A stretch of 64,000 bases of DNA from Ascarosepion bandense (Eukaryota > Mollusca > Cephalopoda > Sepiida > Sepiidae): assembly GCA_037127315.1 (NCBI GenBank), contig JBBBDQ010001943.1, forward strand, positions 253,199-317,198. Direction: 5' to 3'. Positions 42,212-52,914 of this stretch are shown here, piece after piece. Each line of letters begins with the position of its first letter. Within the stretch, counting starts at the first letter, position 1. The notes under the pieces are model-generated. The model did no database searches. It had not been told where the DNA came from and worked only from the letters and a program-made list of their open reading frames with translations. The position numbers and the translations under genes are program-made.

Positions 42212-42900
42212 TAATGACGCAAAAATGAAAATAACACTGCTTTTAATATTTAACAAATATATTTACCAAATTTACACAAAAATATCTTGAAATACTAAAG
42301 AGTAAATTTATTCAATAAAATCACCATTGGCTTAAACCATGCAGTACTGATTCCTATGTCCTCAATGTCTATATCTATAAATGCTCTGCAGGGTGCGATG
42401 GATGAATTGTCGTCCAAATGACACAAAAATGAAAATAACACTGACATCTCATTTTAACAGATATATTTACCAAAATTACACCAACATATCTTTAAATACT
42501 AAATTCAATAAAATCACCATTGGCTTAAACCATGCAATACTGATTCCTATGTCCTCAATGTCTATATCTATAAATGCTCTGCAGGGTGCGATGGATGAAT
42601 TGTCGTCCAAATGACACAAAAATGAAAATAACACTGACATCTCATTTTAACAGATATATTTACCAAAATTACACCAACATATCTTTAAATACTAAATTCA
42701 ATAAAATCACCATTGGCTTAAACCATGCAATACTGATTCCTATGTCCTCAATGTCTATATCTATAAATGCTTTGCAGGGCGCGATTGATAAATTGCCGCT
42801 TAAATGACACAAAAATTAAAATTAACACTGGCATCTCATTTTAACAGATATATTTACCAAAATTACACAAAAATATCTTGAAATAATAAAGGCCAAATTT
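42212..42900 (-). repeat. 193-bp tandem repeat made of a transposase tail plus 3' flank
   Basis: About 3.5 units: 42,212-42,415, 42,416-42,608, 42,609-42,801 and a partial one joined to the transposase at 42,900. Units 2 and 3 are nearly identical (offset 193). Each unit contains, on the minus strand, the codons for the transposase C-terminus (ANGDFIE and stop), then non-coding flank with GCAGAGCATTTATAGATATA. The frames at 42,381-42,614 and 42,574-42,807 are shadows. Confidence 0.85.
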
Positions 42901-43865
42901 ATTCAATAAAATCGCCATTGGCTTTAACTACGGTTTCCAGACGACTTCGGAATCCCTGCAATTCTTCTGGGCAGTCTCTTTGTTAAAGTTTGTGAATGCT
43001 GCCATTCCTTGCCTTCAGTTCGTCTTCAGAGTTACAAAGAGTTTTGTTGTTCTCTTGCTCAACTGCGCCCCACACATATTAGTTAAGGGTTTGCAGTCTG
43101 GAGAGTTAGATGTCCAGATGTAAGAGGTGATGTGGCGTCCAGATGTAAGATTGATGTGATGTCCAGATGTAAGAGGTGATGTGGTGTCCACATGTCAGAG
43201 GTGATGTGATGTCCAGTTATAAGAGGTGATGTGGTGTCCAGATGTAAGAGATGATGTGATGACCAGTTGTAAGAGTTGATGTGGTACCCAGATGTAAGAG
43301 TTGATGTGGTGTCTAGATGTAGGTGATGTGGTGTCCAGATGTAAGAGGTGATGTGGTGTCCAGTTGTAAGAGGTGGTGTGGTGTCCAGTTGCAAGAGGTG
43401 ATGTGTTCAGATGTAAGAGGTGATGTGGTAACAGAAATTATCTGACTGACATCACTGGGTTCTCCTGCTTGTGTGACATGGTACAGACATAGGGTATATC
43501 AGCATCCATCTTCTTGACCCAGGGCAACACTACTCATCAAGGCACTTAAGACATGCCTGTGTGCTGAATCTGAAACCCTGTAAAAAGATGAATGAAGGCA
43601 TAACGTAGCCATCGCTAGTGATCACTCCAAACGTCTTCGCAATCATTAAACTCATACAACTTTCCAAATGCTGTGCACCGTTCTCAGATTGACTCCAAAA
43701 CACTCTGATATGTTCGTGTTGTAGAGTCCGGCGCTAATACCAAGGCGTACAGCTTGGAGTGAATTGTGTCATGGTGCTCTTTTTCTCACAGATTCACTGA
43801 CCAACTGACCTTACTATACTGTGTAAGCGACAAAATCAAAAATAAACACCACCTTTTATGTTCCG
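42901..43865 (-). pseudogene. Tc1/mariner transposase pseudogene split by a minisatellite
   Basis: Minus strand, from about 43,800: RLGISAGLYNTN, ISECFGVNLRTVHSIWK (helix-turn-helix); a deletion of the middle; then KTFGVITSDGYVMPSFIF, TQACLKCLDE, VPCHTSRRTQ and SDNFCYHITSYI (near 43,437). After the minisatellite come ITSYIWTSNSPDCKPL, YVWGAVEQENNKTLCNSEDE and FRSRLETVVKANGDFIE, with a stop near 42,905. Order and spacing follow DD.D mariner/IS630-type transposases. It has several stops and frameshifts; the first catalytic Asp region is deleted and the third is damaged. Confidence 0.87.
43086..43437. repeat. 25-bp minisatellite inside the transposase pseudogene
   Basis: About 13-14 units of GTGATGTGGTGTCCAGATGT plus AAGAG on the plus strand, with point variants and some length changes. 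On the minus strand the unit reads CACATCACCTCTTACATCTG, which translates as HITSYIW in the transposase frame on both borders of the array. Confidence 0.93.
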
Positions 43866-43870
43866 AATTT

Positions 43871-44689
43871 TCCACTTGTTCAATTCATCAGGGTGGGTAG
43901 AGATCAGTGCCGTGTTGCACAGAACAAATGACTATTGTCACGCAGGAAAAAGTATTGTGACGTATTTTATATACATTTGAGGATGTGGTCTCTTAAGTAA
44001 CTACTATTTTTATTCATTGATTGTTATTTTGTTGTATAAGTATTGCTTCAAGGATGAAAAGTCTGTAAGAAATTTTCTGCTTTTTATTTATGAAGAAACA
44101 GTCACCGAGTGAGTTAGTATATTCATACACAACATTTGTCTTATATATGGGGTTGTGTTATGGTGAAACACGCCTATTCTATGGACTCTCCCACCTAATT
44201 TAAGAGGAACGAGGGTCAGTCGATGTTGGACGATAGTAGTCGATAGTTAGTCGAATACGAAAGTAGTCAGCGACCTGGCAAGATTACACTGCGTAATATA
44301 TATTATATCAAGTTTTTAACTTTTTGTACGTCCAACCTATTAGGACCGATTTTAACACAAATACTAGCCTCCAGTGCGAAAATATCTCCACAACAGGTTG
44401 CAAGTTTGTGATATATTATTTTGAATAAATAAGTTGCTGGTTTTTCATTTTTGGAGTAAATAATGAATCTGATGTATTTACTTTTGTCGACTGCTTTATA
44501 CTGTAAATCTATGCATGGTATTTTATTGCTGTTTTCGTCTTTTGTAATTGTGATGCATTTGAATTTAGTAATATATTATGGTAATAGCGTCATTTTATGG
44601 AATATGCTTATGACTGGTTTTTATTGTAAAAACTATTGTTCTTTAAATAATATTTGATTCACTTATCGACTATGTAATTAGGCTACACT
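43871..44689. other. No recognised feature
   Basis: AT-rich DNA. The 64-codon hydrophobic frame at 44,463-44,657 is not recognised. Confidence 0.45.
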
Positions 44690-44995
44690 GTTTATAAGTT
44701 TTTATTTTATATTATTTAATTCTTTTAGAGCGGAAAAGTTTAGTTCTTTGGAGTACGTTATTAATGACAGCAGGTTCACATTTTTCAGGGCATTCACACT
44801 TGCAATTTAGAAGGCAAGAGTAGACGTTTTGTACAGGGATATGGTAAAATTATCACTGTTATAATCAATGCGAATATCTAGAAATCGAATCTTTTATAGA
44901 TATTTAGTTAAAAAGTGTAATTTTTTCCAATGTTGCTTTTAAAGTTCTATGTTCTATACTGTCATTAAAGGATTTGGTTTGGACGAAGATATCAT

Positions 44996-45012
<17 letters not shown>
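44690..45012 (-). pseudogene. Penelope-like reverse transcriptase fragment
   Basis: The minus strand gives YIDDIFVQTKSF (44,965-45,002), then TLKATLEKITLF, DSISRY-type residues, DNFTISLYKTSTL-like residues, and AVINNVLQRTKLFRSK near 44,720. Y-I-D-D-I-F matches the catalytic R-Y-V/I-D-D-I-F motif of Penelope-like RTs. It is followed by the usual spacing to a conserved block (disrupted here) and the S.Y.K.T segment. Stops and at least one frameshift. Upstream RT motifs are lost: the (TA)n tract begins right at the YIDD codons. Confidence 0.65.

Positions 45013-45059
<47 letters not shown>
44998..45059. repeat. (TA)n microsatellite
   Basis: TA tract continuous with the TAT ATT codons of the YIDD motif on the minus strand. 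Confidence 0.97.
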
Positions 45060-45060
<1 letters not shown>

Positions 45061-45167
45061 CCTTTTGATATATATATTGAGATTTGAAAAAGAGATTACT
45101 CGACCGACACTATTTTCTTAATAGTCGCCTTTCGTAAACATAGCGTGAATCGCTGACGGAAAACAAA

Positions 45168-45424
45168 AATGAAAGTTTAATTAAAATTTCGAACGCGTGA
45201 GAAAGGATTTAAAAATTTAAAAAAAATAATAACAACAAAATTTGATTTTTCCTCTTAATAATAGCATGAACCTTTTGATGATAAATCTGTTTCTATTAAG
45301 ATTTCTTTTAACATCATGATATGCTGTTTTTTTGTTTTGTTTTGTTTTTTGTGTTTTTGTTTCGTTTTTTTTTTGTTTTTTTTTGGCAACTGAGTGGAGG
45401 TACCTAAATTCATAGTTTCTTTCT
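45168..45424 (+). repeat. Dispersed repeat R6, copy 2
   Basis: Matches 27,660-27,875; the copy is interrupted by T-rich sequence at about 45,327-45,385. Confidence 0.58.
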
Positions 45425-45889
45425 TCTGTTGGACTACAACCTCGATCTTATCGATGATAAAAACAACAAATCTGTTTTTCTCAACGATTTTCTATAAAAA
45501 AATTACTTGTATAATTTGTTTTTTGGTGCTTGGTTGAAAGAAGTATGCGTATTTTTCTTTCTTTCAAATGTTCATTTTTACTTTTCGTAGGCTGGGGGAG
45601 TAAAGGGATAAAATTTCTAAAAATCTGAGAGCGTCTTTAATCTGGGTGACAGAGACATTTTGGTTCCACTTTGGAAACGTTAATTGACCGAGACGATAAA
45701 AGGTCATTGTAGGTCATTCTAAGTAACTTTTGAATCTTCAATGGCATACTTTTGGGTTGTAAAAGGAAGCATATTTCTTATTTTTCATTGCAAGATTTTT
45801 AATCGACAGCGGGCGAAGTAAAGCAAAAAACTTTAATCGCCCAATTAAGTTTTTCGACTCAGTCGATCGGGTGATTGAAATTTCAAAGG
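45425..45889. other. No recognised feature
   Basis: AT-rich DNA without recognisable frames. Confidence 0.5.
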
Positions 45890-45898
45890 CTCTCTCTC

Positions 45899-45964
<66 letters not shown>
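45890..45964. repeat. (CT)n(TA)n microsatellite
   Basis: CT tract followed by TA tract. Confidence 0.97.
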
Positions 45965-45965
<1 letters not shown>

Positions 45966-46124
45966 CGGTCTTTATAGATAGGATATTTATAATACTTAAA
46001 GTGATAAGAAAGTGAAATTGTTCGTACATGCTTAATTTTTTTCCTGAAAACTTTCCTAATCAGGGATATATCAATTTCATGACTTCCATAATAAAATCTG
46101 ACCTTCTCCTATGTGCCGTTTCTA

Positions 46125-46385
46125 TTCAGTATGTTGGTGATCATGGTGCTCCACAATTTCCTGTCCTTCCCGTCTCTTAATAAAAATTTATTTTTCTGTT
46201 ATTTCTCATTAGCCTTGTCCCCGCCCCATCCATGAGTTCAAGCTCACTAGATAGGTTATATGTTGTTTTCCTCTGACCCTCTTGCTTTCAATCGGCTTTA
46301 TAAGTATCGGATTTTCCAAGCCATCTTTTCTCGTTATATGCCCTAAAAAATTTCAACTGTCTCCTAATATTAATTATCACTTACC
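46125..46385 (-). pseudogene. LINE (endonuclease-RT type) C-terminal fragment
   Basis: The minus strand reads RRQLKFF, then (one frame on) GHITRKDGLENPILIKPIES, KRVRGKQHITYLVSLNSWMG, and near the end KLWSTMITNILNRNGT with a stop. The order L.F.GH..R...L......GKR.RG.Q...Y...L..WM...W..M..N. is the usual C-terminus of a group of animal LINE RT proteins distinct from the jockey/CR1-like elements here. At least one frameshift. Confidence 0.72.
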
Positions 46386-46469
46386 TACCTACGTGTACCT
46401 GTTTCGGCATTCACCCGGGTGGGGGTTGAGCCGACTTCCACCTATGGATAAAGATTCGGTGGGATTTGT

Positions 46470-46640
46470 TTAAGGCCAGGGTCCTAAGTACTACCTTGTA
46501 AAGACAGACATTTTAATTATCTCGCAACAGGTGGCCAATACTTACTGTCCTGTCCTGTTATTTAACCCATAACTGGGGGGAAGGGACGGATTAATATCTT
46601 TCCCAATAGCACGTAAGTGAATGCAAAGCATTCAACTGGA
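46470..46640 (-). mobile_element. SINE2 fragment inside the LINE remnant
   Basis: TGTCCTGTTATTTAACCCAT, AACTGGGGGGAAGGGACGGA, TTAATATCTTTCCCAAT and GTAAGTGAATGCAAAG correspond to the SINE2 body on the minus strand. It lies between two parts of the same LINE C-terminal region. Confidence 0.65.
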
Positions 46641-46739
46641 GTTTCCATTTTCTCTAAAACCTCGCTATTGTTCACTTACGTTTGGTCCATGGTCTCCTCA
46701 AAATCATTATGTAGAACCACAATTCTGTTGCTTTAAAGT

Positions 46740-46955
46740 CTCTTCATTCGTTAAGAGATCGTCTAGTATTCCCTAACATATAAGTGTGACTGATATCACG
46801 TAAGAGTTTGTTGATTTTTCTAACGATTTTTCTGTTTCCTATTAACCTGCTTAATTGTTGGAATACATCATTTGCTACCCCAATGCGCCTTCGGGTATCA
46901 GTAACGCACTTTCCGACCTTTTCATGGACAAAAACACTCAAATCGTCTAAAAAGC
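46740..46955 (-). pseudogene. LINE (endonuclease-RT type) RT fragment, upstream part
   Basis: The minus frame contains CVTDTRRRIGVANDVFQQLS, RLIGNRKI, then degraded sequence. The block TEI..RI..A...F..L....... is typical of the region after the RT palm in the same LINE group. The long Cys/Val stretch upstream in this frame comes from a (CA)n tract at 46,950-47,010 and is not part of the protein. Confidence 0.68.
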
Positions 46956-47883
46956 ACACGAACACAAACACGCACACACGCACGCACACACACGCACACA
47001 CACGAAACACGCACATACGTGCGCATATATACACACTTATTTGTATTTTATATTTTTTGCTCTTCCTCTGTGTGTGTTTTATAGTGTAGCTGTGTGTCAG
47101 TGGCTGCTTGCGTGAGTACATAGGTAAACTTGCGCTTACAAGTATTACTGGGTGCGTGTTCGCGGCAAAATCTGACTTGGTTCCCAACAAAAGCAAATCA
47201 AAAACATCTCATCAATGATCTGCCATAGGAAAGGACTTTCTTTGTCTTTGAATTAGAAACAGAAGACGCCGAATGTTAACTTCCGGTATGAGAGCGAACC
47301 ATCAAAAACAAAAAACATGACATATCGAATCGATCCCCGGGGTACGCATATTCGGTAAAAGAAAACAGCGGATTATTGTGTCTCCCATTTTTTACGCGGC
47401 ACCTGTTTCCCGCAGGTCTGTCTTTTGCTTCGATCGCTGTGAAAACTTTGAAAGCAGCAGCCGGGGACTTGCGTGATTTTGGCATGTCATATCATTCGTA
47501 GAGGACAAATGGATGGCACAACCTTCTTTTTGTGACAAGCTGACATGCAAGAAACACTTCGAAAGTTTCGCTTTGTCTTTGCGACGAGGAAGAAAGTAAG
47601 CAACCTGCTCTGTTCAATAAAAGACACATATTCAGCTTTGATTCACTCTGCAGTGTCACGTCTTGAACAAGGTCATATTTATAGGGTATTCATATTGAGG
47701 GCCAATCTCATTGTCAATCAATTGCGAGACTTTCTTTTCTTTTCCCTTTTCCCGGTAACTTCCCTATAACATCCCACTCTACTGATGAATAAGATACGCA
47801 AGTTGATTCTGGGAGAGACTGAAAAAGAAATGGAGTTAGAAAAAGAATAGACAAATTATTTTAATTTCAACATTCTTTTCTAT
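46956..47883. other. Unrecognised, partly GC-richer
   Basis: A (CA)n-rich tract (46,955-47,035), then a stretch with a 69-codon minus frame (47,276-47,485) of balanced composition (AAAFKVFTAIEAKDRPAGNR) and a 74-codon plus frame (47,545-47,769). Neither is recognised. No splice or promoter evidence strong enough to call an exon. Confidence 0.3.
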
Positions 47884-49402
47884 CTAATTTTCTTTTTCTC
47901 TCTTCATTCTTTTTCTCTCTTCATTCTTTTTCTCTCTTCATTCTTTCTCTCTTCATTCTTTTTCTCTCTTCATTCATTTTCTCTCTTCATTCTTTTTTCT
48001 ATCTTCATTCTTTTTCTATCTTCATTCTTTTTCTATCTTCATTTTCTCTCTTCATTCTTTTTCTCTCTTCATTCTTTCTCTCTTCATTCTTTCTCTCTTC
48101 ATTCTTTTTTCTCTCTTCATTCATTTTCTCTCTTCATTCTTTTTCTCTCTTCATTCTTTTTCTATCTTCATTCTTTTTCTATCTTCATTCTTTTTCTATC
48201 TTCATTCTTTTTCTATCTTCATTTTCTCTCTTCATTCTTTTTCTCTCTTCATTCTTTTCTCTCTTCATTCTTTTTCTCTCTTCATTCATTTTCTCTGTTC
48301 ATTCTTTTTCTCTCTTCATTCTTTTTTCTCTCTTCATTCTTTTCTATCTTCATTCTTTTTCTCTCTTCATTCTTTTTCTCTCTTCATTCTTTTTCTCTCT
48401 TCATTCTTTCTCTCTTCATTCTTTTTCTCTCTTCATTCATTTTTTCTCTTCATTCTTTTTCTCTCTTCATTCTTTTCTATCTTCATTCTTTCTCTCTTCA
48501 TTCTTTTTCTCTCTTCATTCATTTTCTCTCTTCATTCTTTTTCTATCTTAATTCTTTCTCTCTTCATTCTTTTTCTCTCTTCATTCATTTTTTCTCTTCA
48601 TTCTTTTTCTCTCTTCATTCTTTTCCTCTCTTCATTCATTTTCTCTCTTCATTCTTTTTCTCTCTTCATTCATTTTCTATCTTCATTCTTTCTCTCTTCA
48701 TTCTTTTTCTCTCTTCATTCTTTTTCTCTCTTCGTTCTTTTTCTATCTTCGTTCTTTTTCTATCTTCATTCTTTTTCTCTCTTCATTCTTTTTCTCTTCA
48801 TTCATTTTCTCTCTTCATTCTTTTTCTCTCTTCATTCTTTTTTCTATCTTCATTCTTTCTCTCTTCATTCTTTTTCTATCTTCATTCGTTTTCTATCTTC
48901 ATTCGTTTTCTCTCTTCATTCTTTTTCTCTCTTCATTCTTTTTCTATCTTCATTCTTTTTCTCTCTTCATTCTTTTTCTCTCTTCATTCATTTTCTATCT
49001 TCATTCTTTCTCTCTTCATTCTTTTTCTCTCTTCATTCATTTTATCTGTTCATTCTTTTTCTCTCTTCATTCTTTTTTCTATCTTCATTCTTTCTCTAAA
49101 AATTCTTTTTCTCTCTTCGTTCTTTTTCTATCTTCATTCTTTTTCTCTCTTCATTTTTTCTTTTCATTCTTTTTCTCTCTTCATTTTTTTCTCTTCATTC
49201 TTTTTCTATCTTCATTCTTTTTCTATCTTCATTCTTATTCTCTTTTCATTCTTTTCTCTTTTCATTCTTTTTCTCTCTTCATTCTCTTTCTTTCTTCATT
49301 CTTTTTCTATCTAATTTTCTTTTTCTCTCTTCATTCTTTTTCTATCTAATTTTCTTTTTCTCTCTTCATTCTTTTTTCTCTCTTCATTCTTTTTCTATCT
49401 TC
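47884..49402. repeat. 17-bp polypyrimidine minisatellite, about 1.5 kb
   Basis: Roughly 85-90 units of TTCTTTTTCTCTCTTCA with recurring variants (TCTATCTTC, CATTTTCTCTC and shortened TTCTTTCTC). No adenine-rich interruptions. Confidence 0.97.
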
Positions 49403-49530
49403 AAATAAAAACATAGAAAATACAGAAACAAATTGAAATACAAAATTATTGAAAAAAATAATTTAAATGTATAGAAAAATAATAAAACAAGTTTAAATAA
49501 TCAGAAATACATAGAAATTTGAATCAGTGA

Positions 49531-50035
49531 CTTTTTTTAATCGTTTCACCCAAGGAAGGCGGTAACGCCACTTATGCGCAGTGGGGTACATAAGAGTAAA
49601 AGATTAGAAAGGAGGAGAGTAAAGAGAAAGCCGAACCAGTTAGAAAGGAGTAAGAGAAGGGTGGTAATACAGGTGTGATGACAGTTGCAAAGGTAGAGAG
49701 AAAGGCAAAGATATACAGGGTAATGTAGAAAGACTGATGCGCAGAGGGCTACATAAGAGCAAAAGAAAAGATAGGAGGAGAGTAAAGAGAAAGACACACC
49801 AGTTACAGTGGGTGTCATAGAAAGGAGCAAGAGAAGGATGGGAATACAAGATGACAGTTGCAAAGGTAGAGAGAAAGGAAAATATATACAGGGTGATGTA
49901 GAAAGAACTAGAGTCAAGTGGTTAAGAGATGGGAATTGACATTGCATTTAAATTCCTGGAGGTTGTAGTCGTTAGGAAAGCAAGAATATGGAAGCGAGTT
50001 CCACAGGCGGGAAGTGCGAGAAAATACGAGTAGAA
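49531..50035 (-). pseudogene. LINE (jockey/CR1-like) 3' end, copy C
   Basis: The 3' terminus (49,540-49,605; GGGTGAAACGATT with A-run on the minus strand) matches copies A, B and D. The 3' UTR carries a 162-bp tandem duplication (GCGCAGTGGGG at 49,577 and GCGCAGAGGGC at 49,739). Only the last ORF codons remain: FSR.SR.WN.LP and YNLQ.FKCNVNSH-type residues at 49,935-50,025. 5'-truncated. Leu/Ser-rich minus frames over the UTR are artefacts. Confidence 0.82.
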
Positions 50036-51607
50036 AAAAAAATTCAAATCCGTTTTCGCTCCGAAACGTAATACCTCCGATTTTCTTACGTTGGCGCAGA
50101 TGTCTGGGGTGGATTTTAGTAATATGGCAATAAAAGTTGAATATTCCCTCCAGTAACCAATAATTTCAGTAATATTTTTGTTTATTATAGAGGAGAGGCA
50201 GGCAGTAAAATGACACCTGACATGAAAAGGCGCGACTTGAATTCCACTCTGCTAGAAAATTGTACCTGTTACCATTTATAGTTTTCTAAATATTTACAAC
50301 CATTGTATATTCCTAAATTGGCGTTATATTTTTAGTCGCAGAGGGGCGATAAAGGGTGCACTACATAAGCAAACTTATCTCAACAGTGACGAGTTTTTGG
50401 GGTTTTTCTTTTTTTTTTTTTTTTTTTGTTTTCATCCACTCTTCTTAATTATGAATAAAGAACTGATTTTTTTTTTCATTTACGATGATGTTACATTTCT
50501 CCTGCGATAGATCTGATTATACAGTTGCAAATTCCAATGTAATTATAAACATTTTCCTTGATATTGATGGATAATATTATTCAATATCAAATTGCAATGC
50601 GTTACATTTGGTGGTATCGATCCAGGCACTTTAATCTTTAATCCAGTGCTTTAATCCAAGGCACTCTTTCAATTATTTATTTACCATTTCAAATATATTT
50701 TTATATATTCTTTCAATCTCAGGCCTTGTAGGATATATGTATATGCTCTCTATTATAATAAACACCGTTGTATATATATGTATATATATGTATATTGTAT
50801 ATATATGTATATATATATATGTATATATGTTGTATATATATGTATGCGCATGTATGTGTATATACGTATATTTATGTGTGTGTATGTAATTGAATGTATG
50901 TGTGTGTGTGTGTGTATATACGTATGTATCTATGTATTTATAATTGAAGAAATATGTGTGTGTATGTATGTGTGTACTATATATGTATGTACAATTGTAA
51001 ATGAAAATTTTTTTTGTTCATTTATACCTAGCGGTATCTTTATTTAGTTTAAATTAAATGACATAATTTTTTTTAAAAAATGTATTTTAAATCCTATATC
51101 TTTTTTTCCCTTTAAAAATAAATATACCTTTTTAAGTAAAAGGCCTTTTTCTAATACTTCAACGTTTTTGGGAAGTTAGGTTCTTGAATATGTCGAGCGT
51201 CTGTAATATATAAATTTTTTTTCTTTCTTTTCTTTTTTCCCTCCCTTCCTTTATCTCTCTTACCTCCCACCTTTTTTCCGTTTTGCTTAACCTAATATCA
51301 ATTCAACACGCCGTCTGTTCTATTTACGTTACAATTCTCTTTCCTTTTTTGCGAACCCAGACGATGCCAATTTTTCTTTTCTTGTTTATTTTATTTTATT
51401 TTATTTTATCTTTTTCTTTTCTTTTTCTTTTTCTTTCTTTTTAAACTTTTTTTTTTTGCAAATCTATCTATGAGTTAAAAAAATAGACTGATTTTTTTTC
51501 TCCAGTTTCAGAAAGGATTTTTTTTTCGTTGCTGAGGTGATGCGTTATCCCCTGTGGGGATTTCATGTCGAAATGTACATACAACATCTTTGAATAAATC
51601 CTATTTA

Positions 51608-51610
<3 letters not shown>
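50036..51610. other. No gene; T-rich and (TATG)-like tracts
   Basis: Includes poly-T (50,403-50,427), a TATATATG/TGTA-rich stretch (50,770-50,990) that makes a spurious 89-codon Tyr/Cys frame, and a pyrimidine tract with TTTTA repeats (51,215-51,450). Confidence 0.6.

Positions 51611-51652
<42 letters not shown>
51611..51652. repeat. (TA)n microsatellite
   Basis: TA tract. Confidence 0.97.
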
Positions 51653-51656
<4 letters not shown>

Positions 51657-51716
51657 AATCCTCTCAAATATTTTGCAGTCATTTTTTACGGTAGGGGTAC
51701 ATTTGTTTGGTATCAA

Positions 51717-51900
51717 TCAGTTAAGTGTCATACGTGGTACACAATTCGGCGATCATGTCTCTTTCGAGACATGACTGACTGGGCAGAAGAGTATCCCGCA
51801 GTAGGTTGTTATTACTTTCTGCGGTAGACTGGTTGCTGAATAAGGCTATAGAACTTAATCTGTCCTGGTATTTGACTCATAGCTAGAGTAGGAAGAGATG
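51717..51900 (-). mobile_element. SINE2 copy (3' half)
   Basis: On the plus strand AGTTAAGTGTCATACGTGGT, GATCATGTCTCTTTCGAGAC, ATGACTGACTGGGCAGAAGA, TCTGCGGTAGACTGGTTGCT and GGCTATAGAACTTAATCTG give the SINE2 3' half in reverse. The tRNA head is missing. Confidence 0.82.
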
Positions 51901-52020
51901 CATTATATTATTAACTAGTATTAAGTGGAAGATAAGTTTATTACTTCATTAGAATATAAAACTGATCCCCCACTTTATTCCCAGGAGAAGCCGTAATCAT
52001 ATTTTCAACTAATATATTCA

Positions 52021-52262
52021 GTCAATCAGTTAAGTTCTATACGTGATACACGCTTAAGCGACCATGTCTCGAAAGAGACATGACTGACTGGGCAGAAGAT
52101 TATCCTGCAGTAGGTTTCCGTTGCTTTCTGCAGTAGACTGGTTGCCGACCAAGGCTATAGGACTCAATCTGTCCTGTTATTTAACCCATAACTGGAAAGA
52201 AGAAGTGAATTTATACTTATCCCAAGGGTATTTGTGCGTAAGTGAATGCAAGGAAATTCGTT
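52021..52262 (-). mobile_element. SINE2 copy (lacks head)
   Basis: Same family and orientation as 51,717, about 300 bp further on. It keeps the full 3' half plus the body to GTAAGTGAATGCAAGGAAAT, but not the tRNA head. Confidence 0.83.
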
Positions 52263-52914
52263 TGGTATAGAGAGACGGAAATAAATTAAAACAGAAGCAA
52301 ATACAAAGAAACTGAATTGCGTAGATTGAAAAACAAACATTAAAATTGATAGAAAAATACAAAAAGAAACTGACGCTGATGGTTGATTTTAATAGAAGTC
52401 TTTTACATGATCAACATTAATGAGTTACATGTAGAAACCTAAAGGATTCGTATAAATATTTAATTAATAAGAAATTTGTTAAATACTATTCTTAATACAT
52501 AGTTAATAGTTTTAATAGTTTAATTAGAAAACTTGCAAAAAAAGTAAATTGAGGTCCTTATGAAGTTTAGTTTTAGAACCGAATACAATATTCAACCAAC
52601 CGCTTTTAACCAGGTGTGCCAACTTTTCATGTTTTCATCATCATTGTTAGATGAGGTAAAATATATTTTGTATATCAATAACAATGAAAACGACAGTGGT
52701 TAACACAAAATAACAAATTAGTGACTAGACAAAAAGCAATAATCCAACAACAGAAGGCTTTGCTTTGTTTGTGTTGGAATAAGGAACGTTTTTGTTCATT
52801 ACAAAATACAGGAACATGAAAGAACCATCAATGTAGATGTTTATTGTCCACAACTTCAGGTAAATGAGAAATATTACGTCAAATGTGTCGTTTGATAAAC
52901 AGAAAATATACTAC
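52263..52914. other. No recognised feature
   Basis: AT-rich single-copy-looking DNA. Confidence 0.5.

Noticed and set aside
43083..43394. 103-codon minus frame with TTSPLTTGHH-type repeats, like a repeat protein
   Set aside because: It is the 25-bp minisatellite read in a frame different from the transposase.
46744..47196. 150-codon minus frame as one protein
   Set aside because: A LINE RT fragment joined by chance to a (CA)n-derived Cys/Val stretch.
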